Part shown: piece by piece, positions 1-10,227 of the stretch | Position numbering within the stretch: the first letter of the stretch is position 1 | Layout: every line of letters begins with the position of its first letter | NCBI RefSeq assembly: GCF_003851685.1 | Contig: NZ_CP027727.1 | Location: forward strand, 3,720,001-3,784,000 | Reading direction: 5' to 3' | DNA length: 64,000 nt | DNA from: Pseudomonas sp. R5-89-07 | Lineage (GTDB): Bacteria; Pseudomonadota; Gammaproteobacteria; Pseudomonadales; Pseudomonadaceae | Notes under the pieces: generated by a model | Database searches by the model: none | Told to the model about the DNA's origin: nothing | Seen by the model: only the letters and a program-made list of their open reading frames with translations | Program-made: the position numbers and the translations under genes

Positions 1-686
1 CCTTCAGGACGCTTGGGCGGGATCGCCATCAGTTCGCTGATCGACACGTTCGGCATCGCCCACACCAGCAAGCCGATTCCCACCGCGACCAGCAGCGGCG
101 CCGACAGGGTTTCCAGGCGCTTGATCGACTCGGCGCCGCGCAACACCACCCACAGATTGAGGGTCCAGAACAGCATGAAACCAATCACCTCACCGGTGCC
201 GCCGAGGGATTTCCAGCCCTCGAAAATCGAGCCGAGAAACAGGTGAATCGCCAACCCGCCGAACAGGGTTTGAATGCCAAACCAGCCGCACGCCACCAAC
301 GCCCGAATCAGACACGGCACATTGGAACCAAGGATGCCGAAGGATGAGCGCAACAGCACCGGAAACGGAATGCCGTACTTGGTACCGGGAAACGCATTGA
401 GGGTCAGCGGGATGAGCACCACGATGTTGGCCAGTAGAATCGCGATCAGCGCCTCGCCCACCGACAACCCGAAGTACGCGGTGAGCACGCCGCCCAGGGT
501 GTAGGTCGGCACGCAGATCGACATGCCGACCCACAGCGCGGTGATATGCCAGGTGTTCCAGGTACGTTCGTGCACCTTGGTCGGTGCCATGTCGTGGTTG
601 TAGCGAGGGCTGTCGAGGACGTCGGGGCCGGCGTCGAGTTCGTACAGGCCGTTACGCTCAATGACTTGCGATCTGTTCTGTTGCAT
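1..686 (-). CDS. NCS1-family nucleobase/hydantoin permease (5' part, cut by window edge)
   Basis: This frame runs leftward off the window; 228 N-terminal residues of an expected 480-500 are visible. The ATG at 686 opens a protein with the NCS1 N-terminal pattern NHDMAPTKVHERTWNTW, followed by several hydrophobic segments (for example ITALWVGMSICVPTYTLGG, and one at about residues 80-100). NCS1 proteins are inner-membrane cation symporters for uracil, cytosine, allantoin or hydantoins. It diverges from the dihydropyrimidinase/PreT/PreA genes, so uptake of uracil, thymine or a dihydropyrimidine/hydantoin is the likely job. The exact substrate cannot be read from sequence. Family call is secure. 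Confidence 0.88.
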   Translation of the reverse strand, partial: MQQNRSQVIERNGLYELDAGPDVLDSPRYNHDMAPTKVHERTWNTWHITALWVGMSICVPTYTLGGVLTAYFGLSVGEALIAILLANIVVLIPLTLNAFPGTKYGIPFPVLLRSSFGILGSNVPCLIRALVACGWFGIQTLFGGLAIHLFLGSIFEGWKSLGGTGEVIGFMLFWTLNLWVVLRGAESIKRLETLSAPLLVAVGIGLLVWAMPNVSISELMAIPPKRPE

Positions 687-2729
<2,043 letters not shown>

Positions 2730-2736
2730 GACCGTT

Positions 2737-2823
2737 ATCGGGGGCAAGTCGAATCGTCGCACCGCCCCTCCCACACTTGACTGTGTAAACCCGATCAAAT
2801 GTGGGAGGGGGCTTGCCCCCGAT
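2737..2823. repeat. Composite REPIN (two different REP arms)
   Basis: The left arm is the long variant ATCGGGGGCAAGTCGAATCG followed by TCGCACCGCCCCTCCCACA. The right arm is the common TGTGGGAGGGGGCTTGCCCC form ending in CGAT. The loop reads opposite to that of the sister element at 5547-5634. It fills the hydA-preT gap. Confidence 0.85.
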
Positions 2824-2890
2824 GGGTCCAGTACAGGCAACAAAAATGCCCGCTCAGAGGCAATCCAGAAAAAACCGTGAGGCCACCACC

Positions 2891-4258
2891 GTGATCCAGA
2901 CCCTGACCCACCTCCCCCGTCCCCATGAAGACGGGCCCACCCTCGCCAGCCATTTCACCGACCTGGCACCGCCTCTCAACGCCCGCCAGGCGCAACTGGA
3001 AGCCTCGCGCTGCCTGTATTGCTACGACGCCCCCTGCATCAACGCGTGCCCCAGCGACATCGATATCCCGTCGTTCATCCGCAATATCCACACCGAAAAC
3101 GTCCAGGGCGCGGCGCAGACAATCCTCTCAGCCAATATTCTCGGCGGCAGTTGCGCACGGGTCTGCCCCACCGAGATCCTGTGCCAGCAAGCCTGCGTGC
3201 GGAACAATGCCGAAGAATGCGCCCCGGTGCTGATCGGCCTGCTGCAACGCTACGCGGTGGACAACGCCCATTTCAGCCAACACCCCTTCCAGCGCGCGGC
3301 GCTCACCGGCAAACGCATCGCCGTGGTCGGCGCCGGGCCGGCGGGCCTGGCCTGCGCTCACCGCGCGGCGCTGCACGGCCATGACGTGGTGATCTTCGAA
3401 GCGCGGGAAAAAGCCGGCGGCTTGAACGAATACGGGATCGCCAAGTATAAGCTGGTGGATGACTTCGCCCAGAAGGAACTGGATTTCCTGCTGCAGATCG
3501 GCGGCATCGAAATTTGTCACGGCCAGCGCCTGGGGGACAACCTCTCCCTCAGCGAACTGCACGCGCAGTTCGACGCGGTGTTCCTCGGCCTCGGCCTGGC
3601 GGCCAGCAAACACCTGGGCCTGCCCCACGAGGACGCCCCCGGCCTGCTCGCCGCCACCGACTACATCCGCGAACTGCGCCAGGCCGATGACCTCACCCAA
3701 CTGCCCCTGGCCGACCGCTGCATCGTGCTCGGCGCCGGCAATACCGCCATCGACATGGCCGTGCAAATGGCCCGCCTCGGTGCGCGGGATGTGAACCTCG
3801 TGTACCGCCGTGGCCTGGCCGACATGGGCGCGACCCAGCATGAGCAGGACATCGCCAAGGCCAATCAGGTACGCCTGCTGACCTGGGCCCAACCGGAACA
3901 GGTGTTGCTCGATGATCAAGGGCACGTACGCGGTATGCGCTTTGCCCGCACCCGCATGGACAACGGTCGCCTGCACCCCACCGGAGAAACCTTCGAGCTG
4001 GCCGCAAACGCCATTTTCAAGGCCATCGGCCAGGGCTTTGCCAGCGAAGCGCTGCACGACCCGCTGGCCCAGCAACTGCACCGCGTGGGCGAACGCATCT
4101 TCGTCGACGAACATCTGCGCACCAGCATTCCCGGGGTGTATGCCGGCGGTGACTGCGTCAGCCTCGGCCAGGACCTTACCGTGCAGGCGGTGCAACACGG
4201 CAAGCTGGCCGCCGAGGCCATGCACGCCCAACTCATGCTCAATGTGGAGGCCGCGTAA
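2891..4258 (+). CDS. preT: NAD-dependent dihydropyrimidine dehydrogenase, PreT subunit
   Basis: This is the flavin/NAD(H) subunit that exchanges electrons with PreA for uracil/thymine reduction. A GTG start at 2891 is chosen because GTGAGG lies 8 bases upstream and the protein then begins directly with the family N-terminus; the longer frame from 2801 would start inside a REP element. Visible are the cysteine-rich [4Fe-4S] module (C41, C44, C49, C53 in CLYCYDAPCINAC; later CARVCPTEILCQQAC), an FAD-binding VVGAGPAGLACAHRAALHG with EAREKAGGLNEYGI, and an NAD-binding VLGAGNTAIDMAV. Length is 455 aa. TAATG overlap with preA indicates translational coupling. Equivalent to pydX of P. putida-type clusters. 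Confidence 0.93.
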   Translation: MIQTLTHLPRPHEDGPTLASHFTDLAPPLNARQAQLEASRCLYCYDAPCINACPSDIDIPSFIRNIHTENVQGAAQTILSANILGGSCARVCPTEILCQQACVRNNAEECAPVLIGLLQRYAVDNAHFSQHPFQRAALTGKRIAVVGAGPAGLACAHRAALHGHDVVIFEAREKAGGLNEYGIAKYKLVDDFAQKELDFLLQIGGIEICHGQRLGDNLSLSELHAQFDAVFLGLGLAASKHLGLPHEDAPGLLAATDYIRELRQADDLTQLPLADRCIVLGAGNTAIDMAVQMARLGARDVNLVYRRGLADMGATQHEQDIAKANQVRLLTWAQPEQVLLDDQGHVRGMRFARTRMDNGRLHPTGETFELAANAIFKAIGQGFASEALHDPLAQQLHRVGERIFVDEHLRTSIPGVYAGGDCVSLGQDLTVQAVQHGKLAAEAMHAQLMLNVEAA

Positions 4259-5532
4259 TGGCTGATCTCTCGATTGTGTTCGCCGGCATCAAAGCCCCCA
4301 ACCCGTTCTGGCTGGCCTCCGCGCCGCCCACCGACAAGGCCTACAACGTGGTGCGCGCGTTCGAGGCCGGCTGGGGCGGCGTGGTCTGGAAAACCCTGGG
4401 CGAAGACCCGGCGGCCGTCAACGTGTCGTCGCGCTACTCGGCCCACTACGGGGCCAATCGCGAAGTGCTGGGCATCAATAATATCGAGCTGATCACCGAC
4501 CGCTCCCTGGAGATCAACCTGCGCGAAATCACCCAGGTGAAAAAGGACTGGCCGGACCGCGCCTTGATCGTGTCGCTGATGGTGCCGTGTGTAGAGGAAT
4601 CCTGGAAAAACATTCTGCCGCTGGTAGAAGCCACCGGCTGCGACGGCATCGAGCTGAATTTCGGCTGCCCCCACGGCATGCCCGAACGCGGCATGGGCGC
4701 GGCGGTGGGCCAGGTACCGGAATATGTGGAACAGGTGACGCGCTGGTGCAAGACCTATTGCTCACTGCCGGTGATCGTCAAGCTCACGCCCAACATCACC
4801 GACATCCGCGTGGCTGCGCGAGCGGCGTATCGCGGCGGCGCGGACGCGGTGTCGCTGATCAACACCATCAATTCCATCACCAGCGTCGACCTGGAGCGCA
4901 TGGTCGCCCTGCCCATGGTCGGCAGCCAAAGCACCCATGGCGGCTACTGCGGCTCGGCGGTGAAGCCGATTGCGTTGAACATGGTCGCCGAAATCGCCCG
5001 TGACCCGCAGACCCAAGGCCTGCCGATCTGCGGTATCGGCGGCATCGGCAACTGGCGGGACGCCGCGGAATTCGTCGCCTTAGGGTGCGGCGCGGTGCAG
5101 GTGTGCACGGCGGCGATGCTGCATGGGTTTCGCATCGTTGAAGAAATGAAGGATGGCTTGTCGCGGTGGATGGACGGCCAGGGCTACACCAGCTTGCAGG
5201 AATTTTCCGGGCGAGCGGTGGGCAACACCACGGATTGGAAATACCTGGATATCAACTATCAGGTAATCGCCAACATCGACCAGGCGGCCTGCATTGGCTG
5301 CGGGCGCTGCCACATCGCCTGTGAGGACACGTCGCACCAGGCCATCGCCAGTTTGAAGCAGGCCGATGGCACGCATAAATATGAGGTGATCGACGATGAG
5401 TGCGTGGGTTGCAATTTGTGCCAGATCACCTGCCCGGTGGCCGATTGCATCGAGATGGTGCCGATTGATACAGGCAAGCCGTTTTTGAACTGGACTCAGG
5501 ATCCGCGTAATCCTTATCGGGAGGCTGTGTAG
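4258..5532 (+). CDS. preA: NAD-dependent dihydropyrimidine dehydrogenase, PreA subunit
   Basis: This catalytic subunit reduces uracil and thymine to dihydro-forms. Residues 1-330 form a dihydroorotate-dehydrogenase-like FMN barrel (NFGCPHGMPERGMG, VKLTPNITDI, and the active-site cysteine loop HGGYCGSAVKPIALN). The C-terminal 90 residues are a two-cluster ferredoxin domain (CIGCGRCHIACED and CVGCNLCQITCPVADC). The 424-aa length and the cysteine spacing are complete. The ATG overlaps the preT stop by one base. Together with the hydantoinase this gives the first two steps of reductive pyrimidine catabolism. Confidence 0.95.
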   Translation: MADLSIVFAGIKAPNPFWLASAPPTDKAYNVVRAFEAGWGGVVWKTLGEDPAAVNVSSRYSAHYGANREVLGINNIELITDRSLEINLREITQVKKDWPDRALIVSLMVPCVEESWKNILPLVEATGCDGIELNFGCPHGMPERGMGAAVGQVPEYVEQVTRWCKTYCSLPVIVKLTPNITDIRVAARAAYRGGADAVSLINTINSITSVDLERMVALPMVGSQSTHGGYCGSAVKPIALNMVAEIARDPQTQGLPICGIGGIGNWRDAAEFVALGCGAVQVCTAAMLHGFRIVEEMKDGLSRWMDGQGYTSLQEFSGRAVGNTTDWKYLDINYQVIANIDQAACIGCGRCHIACEDTSHQAIASLKQADGTHKYEVIDDECVGCNLCQITCPVADCIEMVPIDTGKPFLNWTQDPRNPYREAV

Positions 5533-5546
5533 TCCTGTAGACCGCT

Positions 5547-5634
5547 ATCGGGGGCAAGTCGAATCGTCGCACCGCCCCTCCCACATTTGATCGGGTTCAC
5601 ACAGATCCAGTGTGGGAGGGGGCTTGCCCCCGAT
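5547..5634. repeat. Composite REPIN, loop inverted relative to 2737-2823
   Basis: It has the same two arm types in the same order as the element at 2737. The loop (TTTGATCGGGTTCACACAGA) is nearly the reverse complement of the loop there. It lies between preA and the convergent TetR gene and may act as a transcription barrier for both. Confidence 0.85.
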
Positions 5635-5659
5635 GAGGCCTTCAAGCTCACCCCAGCAT

Positions 5660-6280
5660 TCAAGGCTCCAGCCCGATCCCACGCAATATCACCCCGGTCA
5701 CCGTCTGTATCGCCCGCTCAAACTGCATGTCCGACAACGGCTGGTGATCATTCAGGATATTCACCTGGTGATCGAAGTCAGCATAGTGCTGGGTCGACGC
5801 CCAGATCATATACAGCAGGCTCGACGGCTCCACCGGCAGGATGCGTTTGTCTTCCACCCAATGGCGAATTTTCGCTTCCTTCATCTTGGCCCAGTCGTAC
5901 AGGCTTTCATCCAGAGCCTCACCCAGCGTGGGCGCACCGTGGATGATTTCATTGGCCCAGACTTTCGAGCCATAGGGCCGTGTGCGCGAGCGTTGCATCT
6001 TGGCGCGAATGTAGCTGCTGAGGACCACCCGTGGGTCATCGAAGGTCTCGAAGCTCAGGGCGTCCTGTTTCCACACTTCCAGCAGGTCGAACAGCACGGC
6101 GCTGTACAGCTCGCTCTTGGTGGTGAAGTAGTAATGCAGATTCGAGCGCGGCAGTTGCGCCTCTTGGGCGATGTCGGCCATGGCGGTGCTGCCGTAGCCT
6201 TTTTCAGCGAAGACTTTCTCCGCAGCCAGCAGGATTTTCTCGACGTTGGCCCGTCGAATTCCGATCTTGTGATTGCCCAT
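5660..6280 (-). CDS. TetR-family regulator, RutR-like
   Basis: A 206-aa repressor. The start at 6280 (MGNHKIGIRR) is used because GGGAG sits 8 bases upstream; the frame extends further but that part is unlike the family. The helix-turn-helix is at about residues 27-55 (MADIAQEAQLPRSNLHYYF). The C-terminal part (YDWAKMKEAKIRHWVEDKRI) resembles the RutR/YcdC ligand domain. RutR of E. coli senses uracil, and this gene is convergent with preA, so control of the pyrimidine genes is likely, perhaps through the dyad at 1192-1215. The ligand is inference. Confidence 0.85.
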   Translation of the reverse strand: MGNHKIGIRRANVEKILLAAEKVFAEKGYGSTAMADIAQEAQLPRSNLHYYFTTKSELYSAVLFDLLEVWKQDALSFETFDDPRVVLSSYIRAKMQRSRTRPYGSKVWANEIIHGAPTLGEALDESLYDWAKMKEAKIRHWVEDKRILPVEPSSLLYMIWASTQHYADFDHQVNILNDHQPLSDMQFERAIQTVTGVILRGIGLEP

Positions 6281-6396
6281 AAGGGCTCCCTGACAACAAC
6301 ACGAGCTAAAGACTACCATCGGCTCTAGATCGGGGCGACACGCCGAACCGAAACTTCGTACACTGCCGGCTTCTATCCTCTGATTGGTATTGAACA

Positions 6397-6762
6397 ATGT
6401 TGATCAAGAAGTCCCTGACCACCGTCGCCCTGCTCGCCTCCCTGCTGGGCGCTTCTGCGGCCTTTGCCCACGCCCACCTTAAAAGCGCCACGCCGGCGGC
6501 CGACAGCAGCGTTGCCGCCCCGAGCGATCTGCGCCTGACGTTCAGCGAAGGCGTCGAAGCGACTTTCACCAAGGTGTCCCTGAGCAAGGACGGCACGGAA
6601 ATCGCGATCAAGGGCCTGGAAACCCCGGACGCCGACAAGAAAACCCTGGTGGTCACCCCGGCCGCCCCGCTGGCGGCCGGTACTTATAAGGTCGAGTGGC
6701 ACGCGGTGTCCGTCGACACCCACAAAAGCGAAGGCACCTACAGCTTCAAGGTCGGCCAGTAA
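6397..6762 (+). CDS. copC: Periplasmic copper-binding protein CopC/YobA
   Basis: This 121-aa protein has a signal peptide cleaved after ...ASAAFA, so the mature chain starts HAHLKSATPA. The N-terminal histidine (H25) is the Cu(II) ligand typical of CopC, with further candidates in EWHAVSVDTHKSEG. The rest is the expected small beta-barrel. It binds periplasmic copper and probably hands it to CopD, encoded 3 bases downstream. No methionine-rich Cu(I) loop is visible, which fits the short Cu(II)-only subclass. Confidence 0.93.
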   Translation: MLIKKSLTTVALLASLLGASAAFAHAHLKSATPAADSSVAAPSDLRLTFSEGVEATFTKVSLSKDGTEIAIKGLETPDADKKTLVVTPAAPLAAGTYKVEWHAVSVDTHKSEGTYSFKVGQ

Positions 6763-6765
6763 TCC

Positions 6766-7623
6766 ATGGTGACCCTGCTGGTGCTGTGCCGTTTTGTGCA
6801 TTTCATCGTGGTGCTGTTGATGTTCGGGGCCAGTGTGTTCAGGCCCCTGTTGCTCGGCGCGGCTGCGCAACCGGCACTCGACCGGCAGCTGCTGCGCATT
6901 ACCCGTGGGCTGGCGTGGCTGGGACTGGGCTCCGGGGTCGCCTGGTTGCTGTTGATCACCGCGAGCATGGCCGGCCGTTGGGACGCGGCATTGCAGCCGG
7001 CCACTGTGGCGCTGGTGCTGGGCAAGACCTTCTTTGGGCAGGTGTGGGTGTGGCATTTGCTGCTTAACCTGGCGCTGGTCATCGTACTGGTCAAACCCTG
7101 GGCCGCACTGCGCCTGCCGCTGGTCGCGCTGTTGCTGGCGACGCTGGCGCCGGTCGGGCATGGCGCCATGCTCGATGGGCTCAGCGGGCGACTGTTGATC
7201 CTCAACCAAGTGGTGCACTTGATGTGCGTCGGCGCATGGCTTGGGGGCTTGCTGGTGCTGGTGCTGATCCTCATGCAACCCTCCCGCTTTGCGCTGCAGC
7301 CCATCCTGCGGCGCTTCAGTGGCGTGGGCTATGGCTTGGTCGCCGGCCTGCTGGTGACCGGCTTGATCAACGTACGCGTGCTCACCGGCCAACTGTGGCC
7401 TACCCCGCTGTTCGAAGGGTTCGCCTTGATTCTGCTGATCAAGGTGCTGCTGGTGCTGGGCATGTTGGCGCTGGCGTTGCTGAACCGATTGCGCCTGGAA
7501 CAGTGCGAACAACGTGTGAGCAGCTTGAAGGCCAGCGTGATGATGGAATGGTTACTAGGTGTTGCAGCGGTGGCGGCGGTTTCCCTGCTCGGCACCCTGC
7601 CACCGATGGTCATGGCCGGCTGA
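6766..7623 (+). CDS. copD: Inner-membrane copper protein CopD
   Basis: A 285-aa integral membrane protein with about eight hydrophobic helices and conserved histidines in VGHGAMLDGLSG, LNQVVHLMCVGAWLGG and RFVHFIVVLL, the CopD/YcnJ pattern. It likely takes copper from CopC across the inner membrane for cytochrome oxidase or other cuproenzymes. The start ATG follows the copC stop after 3 bases, so the pair is an operon. A REPIN follows. Confidence 0.92.
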   Translation: MVTLLVLCRFVHFIVVLLMFGASVFRPLLLGAAAQPALDRQLLRITRGLAWLGLGSGVAWLLLITASMAGRWDAALQPATVALVLGKTFFGQVWVWHLLLNLALVIVLVKPWAALRLPLVALLLATLAPVGHGAMLDGLSGRLLILNQVVHLMCVGAWLGGLLVLVLILMQPSRFALQPILRRFSGVGYGLVAGLLVTGLINVRVLTGQLWPTPLFEGFALILLIKVLLVLGMLALALLNRLRLEQCEQRVSSLKASVMMEWLLGVAAVAAVSLLGTLPPMVMAG

Positions 7624-7656
7624 CACCCCGCCATTCTTATGTTGTCACCCATCAAA

Positions 7657-7746
7657 TGTGGGAGGGGGCTTGCCCCCGATGACGGTGTGTCTGTGAATAC
7701 ATTTCTCACTGAACCACCGCTATCGGGGGCAAGCCCCCTCCCACAT
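7657..7746. repeat. REPIN, common family
   Basis: TGTGGGAGGGGGCTTGCCCC with CGAT, a loop of about 45 bases, then the inverted arm ending CCCTCCCACA. It separates copD from the uronate porin gene. Confidence 0.88.
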
Positions 7747-7799
7747 TTGACTGTATCCGCTTTTTATTCGGGCCGAGCAAGTCATCCTATAACTTCTGC

Positions 7800-7828
7800 T
7801 TGACACACCTTCAAAACCCCGTAAATAT
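7800..7828 (+). promoter_or_regulatory. Sigma-70-like promoter of the OprD porin gene
   Basis: TTGACA at 7800-7805 is a perfect -35. A weaker AT-rich -10 (TAAATA/AAATAT) follows after 16-17 bases. The operator-like TTGTACGACAA lies just downstream, near the expected transcription start. Confidence 0.55.
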
Positions 7829-7839
7829 CCCGCTCAATG

Positions 7840-7860
7840 TTGTACGACAACGTATGACAA
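7840..7860. promoter_or_regulatory. Operator-like site before the OprD porin gene
   Basis: TTGTACGACAA (palindromic TTGT-N3-ACAA) followed by CGTATGACAA. The core TACGACAAC-N-TA recurs at 9349-9360 before the uronate dehydrogenase gene in the same position relative to the promoter. This fits roadblock repression by a shared regulator, perhaps a GntR-type uronate/aldarate regulator encoded elsewhere. Confidence 0.5.
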
Positions 7861-7895
7861 ATAATAAAAACAACAAAAGAAAAGGGAGCCTCACT

Positions 7896-9158
7896 GTGCG
7901 TCAATTCGCCCGCAATTCCTCCTATCGCCTCGGCCTTATCAGTCTCGGCAGCCTCGCATTCACCTTGCCTCTCACGACCCACGCCGATGGGTTTGTCGAA
8001 GACGCCAAAGCCACGCTCAACCTGCGCAACGCCTACTTCAACCGCAACTTTACCAACCCCGCCAATGCCCAGGGCAAGGCCGAAGAATGGACGCAGAACT
8101 TCATTCTGGACGCCCGCTCCGGCTACACCCGCGGTACGGTAGGATTCGGCATTGACGTGCTGGGTTTGTACTCGCAGAAGCTCGATGGCGGCAAAGGCAC
8201 CGCAGGCACCCAATTGCTGCCGGTGCACGATGATGGTCGCCCCGCCGACAACTTCGGACGCCTGGGCGTCGCGTTGAAAACCAAGCTGTCGAAGACGGAA
8301 TTGAAGGTCGGCGAATGGATGCCGGTGTTGCCGATCCTGCGCTCCGATGACGGGCGCTCCCTGCCCCAGACCTTCCGCGGCGGCCAGGTGACCTCCAACG
8401 AGATCGCCGGCCTGACCCTCTACGGCGGCCAGTTCCGCGGCAACAGCCCGCGCAACGACGCGAGCATGGAAGACATGTTCATGAACGGCAAAGCCGCGTT
8501 CACCTCCGACCGGTTCAACTTCGGCGGCGGCGAATACACCTTCAATGACAAGCGCACCCAGGTCGGCCTGTGGTACGCCGAGCTCACCGATATCTACCAG
8601 CAGCAGTACCTCAACCTCACCCACAGCCAGCCGGTCGGCGACTGGACCCTGGGCGCCAACCTCGGCTTCTTCAATGGCAAGGAAGACGGCAGCGCGCTGG
8701 CCGGCGACCTCGATAACAAGACCGTGTTCGCCCTGCTGTCGGCCAAGTACAACGGCAACACCTTCTACGTGGGCCTGCAGAAACTCACCGGCGACAGCCT
8801 GTGGATGCGGGTCAACGGCACCAGCGGCGGCACGCTGGCCAACGACAGCTACAACTCCAGCTATGACAACGCCAAGGAAAAATCCTGGCAGGTGCGCCAT
8901 GACTTCAACTTTGTGGTGCTTGGCATTCCTGGCTTGACCATGATGAACCGCTACATCAGCGGCAGTAACGTGCACACCGGGGCAATCACCGATGGCAAGG
9001 AATGGGGCCGCGAGTCGGAACTGGCCTACACCGTGCAAAGCGGTGCGCTGAAAGACTTGAACGTCAAATGGCGCAACTCGACCATGCGTCGGGACTTCAG
9101 CAATAACGAATTCGACGAAAACCGGATCTTTATCAGCTATCCAATTTCGTTGCTTTAA
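7896..9158 (+). CDS. OprD-family outer-membrane porin
   Basis: A 420-aa beta-barrel porin of the OprD/OccD-OccK family. A GTG start at 7896 with GGGAG 7 bases upstream is preferred, giving a clean signal peptide ending ...PLTTHA before DGFVEDAKATLNLRNAYF, the usual mature start. Family landmarks include EWTQNFILDARSGYT, GRLGVALKTKLSKTELKVGE and the C-terminal FISYPISLL. An in-frame ATG at 7854 is the alternative. Its promoter shares an operator core with the uronate dehydrogenase gene, and a TRAP importer follows, so uptake of hexuronates across the outer membrane is likely. Confidence 0.9.
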   Translation: MRQFARNSSYRLGLISLGSLAFTLPLTTHADGFVEDAKATLNLRNAYFNRNFTNPANAQGKAEEWTQNFILDARSGYTRGTVGFGIDVLGLYSQKLDGGKGTAGTQLLPVHDDGRPADNFGRLGVALKTKLSKTELKVGEWMPVLPILRSDDGRSLPQTFRGGQVTSNEIAGLTLYGGQFRGNSPRNDASMEDMFMNGKAAFTSDRFNFGGGEYTFNDKRTQVGLWYAELTDIYQQQYLNLTHSQPVGDWTLGANLGFFNGKEDGSALAGDLDNKTVFALLSAKYNGNTFYVGLQKLTGDSLWMRVNGTSGGTLANDSYNSSYDNAKEKSWQVRHDFNFVVLGIPGLTMMNRYISGSNVHTGAITDGKEWGRESELAYTVQSGALKDLNVKWRNSTMRRDFSNNEFDENRIFISYPISLL

Positions 9159-9193
9159 AAGTTGCCGATCATCTAAAAAACACCGCAAAACAA

Positions 9194-9281
9194 TGTGGGA
9201 GGGGCTTGCCCCCGATGGCGATGTATCAGCCACCGAATGCACTGCTGAAACACCGCCATCGGGAGCAATCCCCCTCCCACA
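9194..9281. repeat. REPIN, common family
   Basis: TGTGGGAGGGGCTTGCCCCC and an inverted arm with GGGAGCAATCCCCCTCCCAC. It lies between the porin gene and the uronate dehydrogenase promoter. Confidence 0.85.
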
Positions 9282-9307
9282 ATTGGTCTCACTCAGTTGC
9301 AAGAACG

Positions 9308-9336
9308 TTGACAACCTGGGGATCCCTAACAATACT
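9308..9336 (+). promoter_or_regulatory. Sigma-70 promoter of the uronate dehydrogenase operon
   Basis: TTGACA (9308-9313), 17 bases, AATACT (9331-9336). This is a full consensus -35 with a 4/6 -10 at ideal spacing, 45 bases before the ATG at 9381. Confidence 0.65.
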
Positions 9337-9345
9337 TCGGCATAG

Positions 9346-9360
9346 TCATACGACAACCTA
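9346..9360. promoter_or_regulatory. Operator-like site overlapping the uronate dehydrogenase transcription start
   Basis: TCATACGACAACCTA shares TACGACAAC-N-TA with the site before the porin gene. It lies about 10 bases after the -10, where a bound repressor would block initiation. Confidence 0.5.
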
Positions 9361-9380
9361 CAACAAAAACTGGAATACCC

Positions 9381-10196
9381 ATGACCACCACTACGCCCGC
9401 TCCCTTCAACCGCATCCTGCTCACCGGCGCCGCCGGTGGCCTGGGTAAAGTCCTGCGCGAACGCATGCGCCCCTACGCCCAGGTGCTGCGCCTGTCGGAC
9501 ATCGCCGACATGGCCCCCGCCGCTGCCCATGAAGAAGTGCAAACCTGCGATCTTTCCGACAAACAGGCCGTGCACCATCTGGTGGAAGGCGTCGACGCGA
9601 TCCTGCATTTCGGTGGCGTGTCAGTGGAGCGCCCCTTTGAAGAAGTGCTCGGCGCGAACATCAGCGGCATTTTCCATATCTACGAAGCTGCGCGCCGTCA
9701 CGGGGTCAAGCGTGTGATCTTCGCCAGCTCCAACCATGTGATCGGTTTCTACAAACAGGGCGAAAAACTCGACGCCCAATCGCCACGTCGCCCGGACAGC
9801 TACTACGGCCTGTCCAAGTCCTATGGCGAAGACATGGCGAGTTTCTACTTCGACCGCTACGGCATCGAGACCGTGAGCATCCGTATCGGCTCCTCGTTCC
9901 CGGAGCCGCAGAACCGCCGGATGATGCACACCTGGCTGAGCTTCGACGACCTGACCCAACTGCTCGAACGCGCGCTGTACACGCCGAACGTCGGCCACAC
10001 CGTGGTCTACGGCGTGTCGGATAACCTGGACACCTGGTGGGACAACCGCTACGCCGCCCACCTGGGCTTTGCGCCCAAGGACAGCTCCGAAGTGTTCCGC
10101 GCCCAGGTCGAGGCCCAGCCGCCAGTGGCTGACAACGATCCGGCAAAAATCTACCAGGGCGGCGCGTTCTGCGCGGCGGGCCCCTTCGGTGACTGA
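9381..10196 (+). CDS. udh: NAD-dependent uronate dehydrogenase
   Basis: This 271-aa extended SDR protein oxidises D-galacturonate and D-glucuronate to the aldarolactone, the first step of oxidative uronate breakdown. The nucleotide-binding loop is LLTGAAGGLGKVL near the N-terminus. The catalytic tyrosine-lysine pair is in SYYGLSKSYGED, preceded by the serine-containing IFASSNHVIGFY. RIGSSFPEP and YGVSDN are typical of Udh. The lactonase follows after about 30 bases and a TRAP importer after that. Downstream enzymes for glucarate/galactarate are not in the window. Confidence 0.92.
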   Translation: MTTTTPAPFNRILLTGAAGGLGKVLRERMRPYAQVLRLSDIADMAPAAAHEEVQTCDLSDKQAVHHLVEGVDAILHFGGVSVERPFEEVLGANISGIFHIYEAARRHGVKRVIFASSNHVIGFYKQGEKLDAQSPRRPDSYYGLSKSYGEDMASFYFDRYGIETVSIRIGSSFPEPQNRRMMHTWLSFDDLTQLLERALYTPNVGHTVVYGVSDNLDTWWDNRYAAHLGFAPKDSSEVFRAQVEAQPPVADNDPAKIYQGGAFCAAGPFGD

Positions 10197-10227
10197 GTTC
10201 ACCGCAACCTGAAGGGAATGAGCGGCC

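Noticed and set aside
2801..2890. N-terminal extension of PreT beginning in the REPIN
   Set aside because: The first residues (GGGLPP) are translated REP sequence; the GTG at 2891 has a good ribosome site and the family N-terminus.
7782..9608. 608-codon minus-strand frame opposite the porin gene
   Set aside because: It crosses a REPIN and the udh promoter region and has no recognisable motif; the plus strand carries a clear porin.
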